Source of the DNA: an uncultured SAR86 cluster bacterium
Lineage (GTDB): Bacteria; Pseudomonadota; Gammaproteobacteria; Magnimaribacterales; D2472
NCBI GenBank assembly: GCA_902599315.1
Contig: CACKEY010000001.1
Coordinates: forward strand, 485,328-549,327
DNA: 64,000 bases
Reading direction: 5' to 3'
Shown here: piece after piece, positions 24,877 to 33,713 of the stretch
How the letters are laid out: the number at the start of each line of letters is the position of its first letter
How positions within the stretch are numbered: the first letter of the stretch is position 1
The notes under the pieces: generated by a model
Seen by the model: only the letters and a program-made list of their open reading frames with translations
Told to the model about the DNA's origin: nothing
The model's database searches: none
Program-made: the position numbers and the translations under genes

Positions 24877-25982
24877 AAAAATACATAAATTTAAGTGCAT
24901 TTTTATGCATTGCATCATTAAGCATGATTATTTCGTCTCAGATCTTAGATGATTTACTGCTTGAGCCAGGATTTAAGATTTCAATTTATGCAGATAAATT
25001 AGATTCACCCAGACAAATGGCTGAGGGAGAGAATGGAACGATTTTTGTTGGTGAAAGAAACGGTAAAATCATAGCACTTCGCGATTCAGATAATAATGGT
25101 CAGGCAGATTCAAAAATTACAGTTGCAGACGGACTCACCTATTCCACAGGTGTAAGCTTGTTTAATGGTGATTTGTATTTTTCTGAAATAAGCCAGATTT
25201 GGAAAATTGAAAATATTGAAAATTGGATTGCTAATTACTCTGTGAATTCAAAATTGCCTGAAAAAATTTTAGTGGTTGATAACTTGCCAGATGATAAATG
25301 GCATGGTTGGAAGTGGCTTCAACATGATCAAGATGGAAGTCTGTATTTTAATATTGGCGCTCCATGTAACATTTGTTTATCAGAGAATCCTCAGTTTGCT
25401 TCAATTTTAAAATATAAAGATGGCAATCTAAGTTATGTAGCTAAAGGAGTTAGAAATACAGTTGGATTCGATTTTCATCCAATAACTAAAAAGCTCTATT
25501 TTACTGATAATGGAAGGGACTGGCTTGGTGATGATTCTCCATCCTGTGAGCTAAACAGGCTTGATTTTGAAGGGCAATTTTTTGGTTATCCATTCAAACA
25601 TGCATCAGATGTAATTGATCCAGAGTTTGGTAACATTAATCCAGGCTATGATTTTGTAGATCCTATATTAGAATTAGGGGCACATGTCGCACCTACTGGG
25701 GTTAGTTTTTATGATGGTGACATGTTCCCTGAAAAAATGCGAAATAATCTTTTTATTGCATTGCATGGATCATGGAATCGAACCAAAAAAGTTGGTTATA
25801 AACTGATTCGCGTTCAAATAGATAAGGAAGGCAACGTTTTAAATACATCTGACTTTGTAAGTGGTTGGCTGAGGGATGAAAAGGTTTCTGGCAGACCTTC
25901 TGCACCTATCATGAAAAGTGACGGCAGCTTATTATTATCTGATGATAAGGCAAATGTTATTTATAGAATTACATATAAATAA
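24873..25982 (+). CDS. Sorbosone dehydrogenase-like PQQ-type beta-propeller protein
   Basis: 369-residue predicted secreted protein. The N-terminal hydrophobic segment (about 5-25) looks like a signal peptide or anchor. The body has the glucose/sorbosone dehydrogenase propeller pattern: FKISIYADKLDSPRQMA, GTIFVGERNGKI, DGLTYSTGVSL, VRNTVGFDFHP (about 190-200), HVAPTGVSFYDGDMFP (about 272-287) and LFIALHGSWNR (about 292-302). Family members oxidise sugars with PQQ, or bind sugars in the periplasm. Its ATG overlaps the wbpM-type stop, so it is translated with a cytoplasmic sugar-nucleotide enzyme, which is unusual. Whether PQQ is available cannot be seen here, because no pqq genes are in the window. 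Confidence 0.78.
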   Translation: MKKYINLSAFLCIASLSMIISSQILDDLLLEPGFKISIYADKLDSPRQMAEGENGTIFVGERNGKIIALRDSDNNGQADSKITVADGLTYSTGVSLFNGDLYFSEISQIWKIENIENWIANYSVNSKLPEKILVVDNLPDDKWHGWKWLQHDQDGSLYFNIGAPCNICLSENPQFASILKYKDGNLSYVAKGVRNTVGFDFHPITKKLYFTDNGRDWLGDDSPSCELNRLDFEGQFFGYPFKHASDVIDPEFGNINPGYDFVDPILELGAHVAPTGVSFYDGDMFPEKMRNNLFIALHGSWNRTKKVGYKLIRVQIDKEGNVLNTSDFVSGWLRDEKVSGRPSAPIMKSDGSLLLSDDKANVIYRITYK

Positions 25983-25987
25983 TTATT

Positions 25988-27010
25988 ATGAGGGTAGGTA
26001 TTGCTGGATATGGCGTTGTTGGAAAAAAAAGATATTCTTCCATCATTAAAAATACCTCATTTAAAGTAACTGATATTTCAGAGGTTAATCCCACTGCTAG
26101 AGATGAGATACCTGATGGAGTAAATGTTTTTAATAATTATCAAGATCTTATTTTAAAGGCTGATTTAGATATTATCTTTATAAGCTTGCCAAATAAATAT
26201 GCCTCAGACGCAGTTTCATTAAGTCTAAAAAAAGGCTTGAATGTTTTTTGTGAAAAACCTCCAGCAAGAACACTTGAAGAGCTGCTGGAGGTTCAAAAAA
26301 TATATAAAAAAAATCCTCATGTAAAATTAATGTATGGATTCAACCATAGATTTCATTTGTCCGTAGAAGAAGCTAAAACAATAATTGATAGTAAAAATTA
26401 TGGAAAGGTTATTAATCTGAAAGGCGTTTATGGGAAGTCACAAATGATAGATTTCAACCAAACCGATTGGAGGACCAAAAGAGAGGAGTCTGGAGGGGGC
26501 ATATTATTAGATCAAGGAATACACATGCTTGACTTGATAAGGTATTTATCTGGAGAAAATTTCTCAAATGTCTTCTCTTTCATTAATAATGCATTCTGGA
26601 ATTTTGATGTCGAAGATAATGCATATGTTTTGATGCAATCTCCAAAAGGAGTAGTGGCGCAATTGCATTCATCGGCCACTCAGTGGAGACATGTATTTAA
26701 TTTAGAAATTACTCTTCAAAAAGGCTCGCTTTTGCTTGGAGGCCTGCTTACAGGCTCAAAAAGTTATGGTGATGAAACATTACGAATCATAACTTCTAAT
26801 CCTGAAAAAGATAAGGGGATGCCAGAAGAGACAACTAAAAAATATAATGAAGATGTATCATGGGATAATGAAATAAAGTATTTTTCAAACTGCTTGGCTA
26901 ACAATTCAGAAATTGAAAGGGGAAGCATTGGGGACGCTGTAGAAACAATGAAGTTGGTTGAAGCTATATATAAAGCAGACCCTGATTGGAAAAAGAAATA
27001 TTATAATTAA
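25988..27010 (+). CDS. Gfo/Idh/MocA family oxidoreductase
   Basis: 340-residue NAD(P)-dependent sugar oxidoreductase. The Rossmann motif is GIAGYGVVGKKR (4-15). The family signature EKP is at 89-91 (NVFCEKPPART). GGGILLDQGIHMLDLIRYL lies near 169-187, where Asp and His match the conserved catalytic DxxxH pattern. It follows the propeller protein by 5 bp and opens a run of sugar-acid genes (isomerase, phosphatase, 2-hydroxyacid dehydrogenase, aldolase, cytidylyltransferase). I infer that it oxidises or reduces a sugar intermediate in that pathway; the substrate is unknown. Confidence 0.86.
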   Translation: MRVGIAGYGVVGKKRYSSIIKNTSFKVTDISEVNPTARDEIPDGVNVFNNYQDLILKADLDIIFISLPNKYASDAVSLSLKKGLNVFCEKPPARTLEELLEVQKIYKKNPHVKLMYGFNHRFHLSVEEAKTIIDSKNYGKVINLKGVYGKSQMIDFNQTDWRTKREESGGGILLDQGIHMLDLIRYLSGENFSNVFSFINNAFWNFDVEDNAYVLMQSPKGVVAQLHSSATQWRHVFNLEITLQKGSLLLGGLLTGSKSYGDETLRIITSNPEKDKGMPEETTKKYNEDVSWDNEIKYFSNCLANNSEIERGSIGDAVETMKLVEAIYKADPDWKKKYYN

Positions 27011-27023
27011 ATTAGGATTCATT

Positions 27024-27602
27024 ATGAGCACATCTTCAGCATATTCAAATAATTACTTAGAGTATCTAACTGATCTTATTTCTCAATTAGATCGAGAGGC
27101 AATAGGCCAATTTGCAGATTTGCTTCTTGAATCTAGAGAGTCTTCAACTACTACATTTTTTCTCGGTAATGGAGGTAGTGCATCTACTGCCACTCATTTT
27201 GTTAACGATGTATCCCTTGGAAGTCGACAATTTGAGAAACCTTTTCGAGCAATCAGTCTTTGCGACAATCAGGCCGTTATAACAGCTATTGCAAATGATG
27301 ATGGATATGAAAATATATTTTTGCAACAGCTTCAAACCTTAGCTAAGCCCGGAGATAATATTGTTTGCATATCTGCATCAGGGAACTCTAAAAATTTAAT
27401 TAAAGCGGTTGAATATGCAAAAGATAATGGAATTTTTGTAGTTGGATTAACTGCTTTTGATGGGGGATATTTAAAAGATAATTGTAATTTAAATATTCAT
27501 GTTCCAACTAAAGTTGGTGAATATGGTCCCGCTGAAGATTTGCACATGGTAGTTTGTGGTTTAGTTGGATCTTATTTTAGAGAAAAATTTTTGAATGCTT
27601 GA
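27024..27602 (+). CDS. SIS-domain sugar isomerase (GmhA-like)
   Basis: 192-residue SIS protein of phosphoheptose isomerase type. The phosphate-binding GNGGSAST lies near 46-53, SASGNSKN near 116-123 and GLTAFDGG near 140-147. The EDLHM segment near the C-terminus carries the catalytic His of the GmhA family. The position of the GmhA catalytic Glu (FAEEL in E. coli) reads FVNDV, so Asp replaces Glu and the substrate may not be sedoheptulose-7-phosphate. I use the ATG at 27024, preceded by AGGA, because it gives the normal family length; a longer in-frame start overlaps the previous gene. It overlaps the phosphatase gene by 8 bp. Confidence 0.85.
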   Translation: MSTSSAYSNNYLEYLTDLISQLDREAIGQFADLLLESRESSTTTFFLGNGGSASTATHFVNDVSLGSRQFEKPFRAISLCDNQAVITAIANDDGYENIFLQQLQTLAKPGDNIVCISASGNSKNLIKAVEYAKDNGIFVVGLTAFDGGYLKDNCNLNIHVPTKVGEYGPAEDLHMVVCGLVGSYFREKFLNA

Positions 27603-28335
27603 TTTAAATCAATGCCTCAATACTGCAAAGTCTGCAGCTTTATTAGCTGGAAAGTACTTAGTAAATGCAAAAGGGCAAAGCTTGGAAGTATTATCAAATA
27701 CCGGCAGAGATCTTAAGCTTCAACTAGATATTGACACAGAAAAACTTATTAAAGACCATATAACTTCTGACAGCTCATATCCAATTTTAGGAGAGGAAAC
27801 AGGTTCAAGTGGAGATCTTGACAACACATATTGGGTTGTAGATCCTCTAGATGGAACTTCAAATTTTTTAAGGGGTATACCTATAAGCTGTGTTTCAATT
27901 GCCTTAATGCAAGAGATGAAACCCATGCTTGGAGTAATATACGATTTTAACCATGATGAAATATATTGGGGCCATAAGGAATCTAAAGCTTATATTGACG
28001 ACAAAGTAATAAGCGTCTCATCTCTTTCACAAAAAAGCGAGTCTACACTTGTGACTGGAATTCCAGCCAAAACAAATTATTCTGATAGCGAGTTTAGTGA
28101 AATGATATCTTATTTCCAGGCATGGAAAAAAATCAGAATGATCGGGTCTGCAGCTATGGCTGCATGCTATGTTGCTTCAGGAAAAGCTGAGACTTACAAA
28201 GAAGATGGAATTTTTCTTTGGGACATTGCAGCTGGCGCTGCTATTGTAAATGCTGCAGGAGGCCTTGCATCTATTACTAATATTCAAACTGATTATCGTG
28301 TAAATGCAAAATTTACCAATAATATAATAGAGTAA
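27595..28335 (+). CDS. Inositol-monophosphatase-family sugar phosphatase
   Basis: 246-residue Mg-dependent phosphatase of the IMPase/CysQ superfamily. Metal ligands are all visible: GEET (Glu67-Glu68 or so), WVVDPLDGTSNF (Asp83, Asp86) and LWDIAAGAAIV (Asp near 210). The superfamily hydrolyses inositol phosphates, PAP or sugar phosphates. Its position between a SIS isomerase and a pyruvate aldolase suggests it removes the phosphate from a sugar intermediate, taking the place KdsC or GmhB has in Kdo or heptose synthesis. That is inference from context. Confidence 0.86.
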   Translation: MLDLNQCLNTAKSAALLAGKYLVNAKGQSLEVLSNTGRDLKLQLDIDTEKLIKDHITSDSSYPILGEETGSSGDLDNTYWVVDPLDGTSNFLRGIPISCVSIALMQEMKPMLGVIYDFNHDEIYWGHKESKAYIDDKVISVSSLSQKSESTLVTGIPAKTNYSDSEFSEMISYFQAWKKIRMIGSAAMAACYVASGKAETYKEDGIFLWDIAAGAAIVNAAGGLASITNIQTDYRVNAKFTNNIIE

Positions 28336-28339
28336 TAAT

Positions 28340-29305
28340 TTGAATACGATAGATACAGTTGCAGTTGCATCAAGATCCTTTTCAAAAAATGATGACTTGG
28401 TAAAAAATCTGCAAAGCAAGTACTCATCAGTCATATTAAATAATTTTGGTAAAACTCTTCAAGGAGATGAGTTGGTTAATTTTTTGATGCCTGCAACAAA
28501 AGCAATAATAGGTATTGAAGAATTAACTGAGCCAGTTCTCGCTAAACTTACCAAACTAAAAGTTATCAGCAAATATGGCGTTGGTTTGAATAATCTTGAT
28601 TTAAAGCTTCTTAAAAAAAGAAATATTAGATTAGGATTTACTCCAGGTGTAAATAAACAGAGTGTTGCAGAATTGACGCTTACGCTAATACTAATTGGTC
28701 TTAAAAAAATTCAGGATAATAACATAGACATAATGAATGGTAACTGGTCACAGGAAAAAGGGTCAGAGCTTTATGGAAAAAATATTGGATTGCTTGGATT
28801 TGGAAATATTGGCCAAAAACTAGTATCGCTTTTGCAACCTTTTAACTGCAAGATCTCATTTTTTGATGAAAAAAAATTTTCTAAGGAGGATTTATCAAAT
28901 ATTTCATCAAACTTAAATTTTGAACCTAATTTGATAAAGCAAATGTCTTTAAAGCAGGTATTAAAAGAATCAGATATATTAAGTATTCATCTTCCCTTGA
29001 CTGCATCTACTGAGAATATAATCTCGTTAGATGAACTTAACGAATTGAGATCAAATGTTTGCATTATTAATACTGCAAGAGGCGGGATTGTAAATGAGAA
29101 GGATCTTTATATTTTTCTATCTGAAAATCCCTTTAGTTACGCAGGATTTGATGTTTACAAGGAAGAGCCTGCGATAAATAATTCATTGTTTAAATTAAGA
29201 AACTTTTTTGGGACCTCGCATCGGTCCAGCCTTACAAATGAAGGTATTCTTTCAATGGGTATGGCTGCTATAAATGGATTAGATGATAATATTAATATCA
29301 CCTAA
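28340..29305 (+). CDS. D-isomer-specific 2-hydroxyacid dehydrogenase
   Basis: 321-residue phosphoglycerate-dehydrogenase-like enzyme. The catalytic-domain segment KVISKYGVGLNNLD lies near 74-87. The NAD motif GLLGFGNIGQKL is near 150-161, NTARGGIVNE (catalytic Arg) near 245-254, DVYKEEP near 272, and the catalytic His in GTSHRSS near 293. The best start is a TTG, four bases after the phosphatase stop; no ATG lies near the expected N-terminus. It could oxidise or reduce a sugar-acid or feed pyruvate-like precursors to the aldolase that follows. Substrate unknown. Confidence 0.85.
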   Translation: MNTIDTVAVASRSFSKNDDLVKNLQSKYSSVILNNFGKTLQGDELVNFLMPATKAIIGIEELTEPVLAKLTKLKVISKYGVGLNNLDLKLLKKRNIRLGFTPGVNKQSVAELTLTLILIGLKKIQDNNIDIMNGNWSQEKGSELYGKNIGLLGFGNIGQKLVSLLQPFNCKISFFDEKKFSKEDLSNISSNLNFEPNLIKQMSLKQVLKESDILSIHLPLTASTENIISLDELNELRSNVCIINTARGGIVNEKDLYIFLSENPFSYAGFDVYKEEPAINNSLFKLRNFFGTSHRSSLTNEGILSMGMAAINGLDDNINIT

Positions 29306-29317
29306 CAGACTAACTTT

Positions 29318-30046
29318 ATGAGTAAACTTTCGATCGGTACATGGTTAAGCTTGCCTAATGAATCTATAGCTGAAATTTTTGCTAATGCTGGGTATGAATG
29401 GATTGTAATTGATCTTGAGCATAGCACCATTGGTATTAATCAAGCTGAACAATTAATTAGAGTTATAGATTTAGCAGGGTCAAAGCCATTTGTTAGATTG
29501 TCTTCGCATGATCCTTCACAGATAAAAAGGGTTTTAGATGCTGGAGCTAAAGGTATTTTAGCTCCAATGGTAGAAACTGTTCATCAAACAGAGAGCATAA
29601 TTTCAGCATGCCAATATCCACCTGATGGAATTAGAGGTATGGGACTGGCTAGAGCTCAAGGATATGGGGAAAATTCTGCAAAAAAAAAATATATCAATCA
29701 AAAAGTAAATGAGATTGAGATATATGTTCAAATTGAATCTAAAAAGGGCTTAAAAAATTGTAAAGAAATTTTTTCTAACAATATAAATGGTTATTTTATT
29801 GGTCCATATGATCTTTCAGCGTCTTTAAATAATCCAGGAAAATTTGATACCGATGAATTTTATAATGCTGAAAAAATTATATTATCTGCAGCAAAAGAGG
29901 AGGGCATTAAATGTGGGTACCATCTTGTTGAACCAGACAAAGACAAAATAAATGAACTAAATGATAAAGGGTATAATATGATTGCTTTTAGTGTTGATAT
30001 TAGAATGTTAGATGTCACTGCAAGACTTCCTTTTAACTTAAAATGA
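29318..30046 (+). CDS. HpcH/HpaI family aldolase
   Basis: 242-residue class II pyruvate aldolase. Family blocks: GTWLSLPN, WIVIDLEHSTIG (His about 38), RLSSHDPSQIKRVLDAGAKGILAPMV (about 62-87), YPPDGIRGMGLARAQGYG (about 101-118), QIESKKGL (Glu near 138, metal) and GYFIGPYDLSASL (Asp near 164, metal). These enzymes split or form 2-keto-3-deoxy acids from pyruvate and an aldehyde. Its stop overlaps the ATG of a KdsB-like cytidylyltransferase (ATGA), so the likely job is making a 3-deoxy-2-ulosonic acid that is then CMP-activated, rather than catabolism. This inference rests on translational coupling. Confidence 0.88.
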   Translation: MSKLSIGTWLSLPNESIAEIFANAGYEWIVIDLEHSTIGINQAEQLIRVIDLAGSKPFVRLSSHDPSQIKRVLDAGAKGILAPMVETVHQTESIISACQYPPDGIRGMGLARAQGYGENSAKKKYINQKVNEIEIYVQIESKKGLKNCKEIFSNNINGYFIGPYDLSASLNNPGKFDTDEFYNAEKIILSAAKEEGIKCGYHLVEPDKDKINELNDKGYNMIAFSVDIRMLDVTARLPFNLK

Positions 30047-30801
30047 AAAATACTTTAGGAGTTATTCCTGCAAGAATGGCCTCATCTCGATTTCCAGGAA
30101 AACCGCTTAAAAAGATCCTTAATATTCCAATGTTAGCTCACTGTTATGAAAGAGCGCTTTTATCAGGAGTCTGCGATAATTTAGTGATTGCAACACCAGA
30201 TCAAGAAATCATAGATTGGGCTACTCAATTTGAAATACCTTCGGTATTAACGAGTCATTCTCATAAGAGAGCTACTGAACGGGCAAAAGAGACATTAGAT
30301 ATTCTTACAAATGATGGTCTGCATTATGATTTAGTGCTTTTGTTGCAAGGAGATGAGCCTCAAATTTTTCCTCAAGATATTGGCAATCTTAAACAAGCAT
30401 TTTCTAATAAAGAACTTGAAGTAGTAAATTTAGTTTTTCCAATCTCAGATGATGACTTAGAGGATCCTAATGTAGTAAAAGTAGCTCTTGATCTAAATCT
30501 AACTATTCATTTTTTCTCAAGATCGCATATTCCACATGACTGCATAAGTGGATATAGACAGCTAGGCATGATAGGCCTGACAAAAAAAGCTCTTAATGAT
30601 TATGCCAGTCTTTTACCAACGGTTCTTGAAGAGGTTGAATCTATTGATATGATGAGATTTATTGAAAATGATTTTTCTATTCAAGGAGTTTTATCTAATT
30701 CACAAATCCTTGGTGTTGACACCCCGCAAGATTTAAAAAAGGTAGAAAAAATAATGATGAATGATAAATTTGTAAATTTATACAAAGAAAAATATATCTA
30801 G
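30043..30801 (+). CDS. KdsB-like CMP-ulosonic acid synthetase (cytidylyltransferase)
   Basis: 252-residue nucleotidyltransferase of the CMP-Kdo synthetase family. The N-terminal GVIPARMASSRFPGKPL (6-22) is the CTP-binding signature. LLLQGDEPQI (about 102-111) supplies the metal-binding Asp, and LGVDTPQDLKKVE lies near the C-terminus. Around residue 80, KdsB's SGTDR segment reads KRATERAKE, so sugar recognition may differ from Kdo. It is coupled to an HpcH/HpaI aldolase instead of kdsA/kdsC, which argues for a different ulosonic acid. A plain kdsB role for LPS Kdo remains possible if no other kdsB exists in the genome. Confidence 0.85.
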   Translation: MKNTLGVIPARMASSRFPGKPLKKILNIPMLAHCYERALLSGVCDNLVIATPDQEIIDWATQFEIPSVLTSHSHKRATERAKETLDILTNDGLHYDLVLLLQGDEPQIFPQDIGNLKQAFSNKELEVVNLVFPISDDDLEDPNVVKVALDLNLTIHFFSRSHIPHDCISGYRQLGMIGLTKKALNDYASLLPTVLEEVESIDMMRFIENDFSIQGVLSNSQILGVDTPQDLKKVEKIMMNDKFVNLYKEKYI

Positions 30802-30815
30802 GAGAATTCTATTTT

Positions 30816-32237
30816 ATGAGAGGTATTGTTTGGTTTAGAACAGATTTAAGGATTGATGACAATCCTGCATTACGTAATGCATTAGATAATTGTGAAGAGG
30901 TTATTGGAATATATATATTCTCTCAGCTCCAGTGGAAGGCTCACAATGAGTCCAGTGTAAAGCTTGAGTTTCTAATTAAGAATTTAATCCATCTAGAAAA
31001 ATCATTATCAAAATTAAATATCCCATTGATAACGATTAAGACTGAATCTTATGATTCTTTGCCTAAAGATTTATCTTCATTTGTAGTCTCGAATAAAGTT
31101 GGACAAATTTTTTGGAATAATGAATTTGGAGCTAATGAATCGAAAAGGGATTTGCTATCTTGCAAAATGCTTGAAAAAGAAAATGTCAAGACTTCAAGAT
31201 TTGATGATCAAGTTATTTATGAACCAGGATATCTTAAAACAGGACAAGGCAAACCTTTCTCTGTTTTCACTCCTTTTAAAAGAAGATGGATTGAAAATTT
31301 TGAAATGGATTTTTTGGATATCAATTACAAACACTCTATTAAAAAACCTATTAATATTAAAAGTGATCTATCCAAAATAGAATTTGTAAGAACCCATTCC
31401 GTCAACATGGATCTTTGGCCAGCAGGTGAAAGCGCAGCTCAAGAAAGACTTTCTAATTTTTTAAGCATAAAAGCAGAGTCATATAGTGAATCAAGAAATT
31501 CTCCGATCCTTGATGGAACAAGTAGAATCTCTCCTTATTTTGCGTTAGGTATTCTGTCTCCAAGAAGATGTATTTTAGAGGGTTTAAAGCTTAATAATTA
31601 TGAATTTACTTCTGGTAATAAAGGCATATGCAAATGGATTGATGAAATAGTTTGGAGAGAATTTTACAGAAATATAATGCATTGTTTTCCAAGAGTCAGC
31701 AAAAATAGACCTTTTCAAATACATACTGAGAATCTAGAATGGCGATACTCAGAAAAAGAGCTACAGGCTTTCTATTCAGGTAATACTGGTTTCCCAATAG
31801 TTGATGCAGGCATAAGACAAATGCTTGCCGAGGGCTGGATGCATAATAGATTGAGAATGGTGGTAGCAATGTTTTTTACAAAAAATATGCTCCATGATTG
31901 GAGATTAGGTGAAAAATTCTTTATGGAAAATTTAATTGATGGTGACTTTTCATCGAATAATGGAGGCTGGCAATGGAGTGCTTCAACTGGAACAGATGCA
32001 GCACCTTATTTTAGGATTTTTAATCCAATAACTCAGTCCACAAATTTTGACCCTGAGGGCAAATTTATCAAACAATTTATACCGGAGCTTAATATGCTCT
32101 CTAGCAAAGAAGTTCATCTGCCTTTAACAGATCTTTTAACAAGCTTCAGTTATCCCTCACCGATTCTGGATTTAAAGTCTTCTAGATTAAGAGCTATTGA
32201 GGTTTTTAAAGAAAATAATGCAACTAGAGATGCATAA
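30816..32237 (+). CDS. phrB: Deoxyribodipyrimidine photolyase (class I, CPD)
   Basis: 473-residue flavoprotein that repairs UV-induced cyclobutane pyrimidine dimers using light. The N-terminal antenna domain begins IVWFRTDLRIDDNPAL (4-19). The FAD domain has the expected blocks: WIDEIVWREFYRNIM (about 275-289), GFPIVDAGIRQML (about 325-337), GWMHNRLRMVVAMFFTKNML (near 341-360) and GDFSSNNGGWQWSASTGTDAAPYFR (near 378-402), with Asn and Trp positions typical of CPD photolyases rather than cryptochromes. A good RBS (AGGAG) precedes the ATG. It follows the sugar cassette by 14 bp but is functionally unrelated; it fits life in sunlit water. Confidence 0.95.
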   Translation: MRGIVWFRTDLRIDDNPALRNALDNCEEVIGIYIFSQLQWKAHNESSVKLEFLIKNLIHLEKSLSKLNIPLITIKTESYDSLPKDLSSFVVSNKVGQIFWNNEFGANESKRDLLSCKMLEKENVKTSRFDDQVIYEPGYLKTGQGKPFSVFTPFKRRWIENFEMDFLDINYKHSIKKPINIKSDLSKIEFVRTHSVNMDLWPAGESAAQERLSNFLSIKAESYSESRNSPILDGTSRISPYFALGILSPRRCILEGLKLNNYEFTSGNKGICKWIDEIVWREFYRNIMHCFPRVSKNRPFQIHTENLEWRYSEKELQAFYSGNTGFPIVDAGIRQMLAEGWMHNRLRMVVAMFFTKNMLHDWRLGEKFFMENLIDGDFSSNNGGWQWSASTGTDAAPYFRIFNPITQSTNFDPEGKFIKQFIPELNMLSSKEVHLPLTDLLTSFSYPSPILDLKSSRLRAIEVFKENNATRDA

Positions 32238-32278
32238 TTTCTTTAGTTATAATTGGACTCAAAAATAGGAAAATTTTT

Positions 32279-33700
32279 ATGAAAGAGATGCACAAATTTT
32301 ATATTGATGGTGAATGGGTAAACTCATTGGGCTCTGAAACTATTGAAGTAATCAATCCGTCAGATGAATCGATCATTGGATCAATTGCCGCTGGTACTAA
32401 AGAGGATATTGATGTCGCAGTAGCTGCCGCAAAAGAAGCATTTAAATCTTTTGGTTTTTCATCAAAGGAAGAAAGAATTGCATTGCTTGAAAATATAATT
32501 ATAGAGTATGAAAAAAGAGCTGAAGAATTAGCGCAGACTATATCTGCAGAAATGGGAGCACCATTATGGCTATCCAATGTAGCACAAGTCACATCAGGCC
32601 TATCTCATTTTAAAGACACATTAGGCGTATTAAAGTCATTTGAGTTTGAAACAACTGAAAATGAATATATTGTAAGAAAGGAGCCAATAGGTGTGATTGG
32701 AATGATAACACCCTGGAACTGGCCCATGAATCAAATGTGTACAAAGGTTGCTTCAGCAATTGCATCAGGTTGTACTATGGTTTTAAAGCCAAGCGAGATC
32801 ACTCCGTTTTGTGGGATTATATTTACTGAAATTTTGGATGCTGCAAATGTACCTGCTGGAGTTTTCAATCTAGTTAACGGGATGGGACCAATTGTTGGTG
32901 CCGCCCTTTCTGAACATCAAGACATTGATATGATGCACTTCACTGGTTCTACTAGAGCTGGAGTAGCTGTGGCAATTGCTTCTGCTCCAACTGTTAAAAG
33001 AGTTGCACAAGAGCTTGGTGGTAAATCAGCAAATATTATTTTAGATGATGCCGATATTGAAAAAGCAGCAGGAGCTGGGGCAAATCATTGCTTTATGAAT
33101 ACTGGTCAATCATGCAATGCTCCTACTAGAATGCTAGTTTCATCAAAAAATTATGACAAAGCAGTAGAGGCTGCAGTTCAAGTTGCAAATTCCACTATAG
33201 TAGGTGCTCCAGAAGATGAGGGAGTAAAAATTGGACCAATTTCGAATAAAGTTCAGTATGAAAAAGTTCAAAGATTGATCCAAATTGGGATTGATGAAGG
33301 CGCAAGACTTGTTGCAGGAGGGTTAGGGCGTCCTGATGGAATTTCAGAGGGATACTTTGTCAAACCTACCGTTTTTGCAGACGTTACTAATGATATGACC
33401 ATTGCTAGAGAAGAGATATTTGGACCTGTACTAAGTATTTTGAAATATGAGACGGAAGACGAAGCTATTGATATTGCAAATGATACAGAGTACGGATTAG
33501 CTGGATATGTTCAATCAGGGGACGAAAGCCATGCAAAGGACGTTGCAAGAAGAATCAGAGCAGGCCAGATTAGTATAAATAGAGGTAATACTGGCCCTGC
33601 AGCTCCTTTTGGAGGTTTTAAGACCTCTGGAAATGGTAGAGAGCATGGATTAAGCGGACTTAATGAATGCCTCGAGACAAAAGCTATATTAGGAAGTTAG
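32279..33700 (+). CDS. NAD(P)-dependent aldehyde dehydrogenase
   Basis: 473-residue ALDH superfamily enzyme oxidising an aldehyde to its acid. ITPWNWPMNQ near 141-150 binds the cofactor, FTGSTRAGV (about 221-229) is the Rossmann turn, the general base is Glu245 (QELGGKS) and the nucleophile is Cys279 (NTGQSCNAPTR). The late motif REEIFGPVLSI lies near 380-390. The family is broad; substrate not identifiable. An AGGAAA ribosome-binding site precedes the ATG. It converges with a class II aldolase gene with 13 bp between stops. Confidence 0.92.
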   Translation: MKEMHKFYIDGEWVNSLGSETIEVINPSDESIIGSIAAGTKEDIDVAVAAAKEAFKSFGFSSKEERIALLENIIIEYEKRAEELAQTISAEMGAPLWLSNVAQVTSGLSHFKDTLGVLKSFEFETTENEYIVRKEPIGVIGMITPWNWPMNQMCTKVASAIASGCTMVLKPSEITPFCGIIFTEILDAANVPAGVFNLVNGMGPIVGAALSEHQDIDMMHFTGSTRAGVAVAIASAPTVKRVAQELGGKSANIILDDADIEKAAGAGANHCFMNTGQSCNAPTRMLVSSKNYDKAVEAAVQVANSTIVGAPEDEGVKIGPISNKVQYEKVQRLIQIGIDEGARLVAGGLGRPDGISEGYFVKPTVFADVTNDMTIAREEIFGPVLSILKYETEDEAIDIANDTEYGLAGYVQSGDESHAKDVARRIRAGQISINRGNTGPAAPFGGFKTSGNGREHGLSGLNECLETKAILGS

Positions 33701-33713
33701 TTTTATCTAAAAA

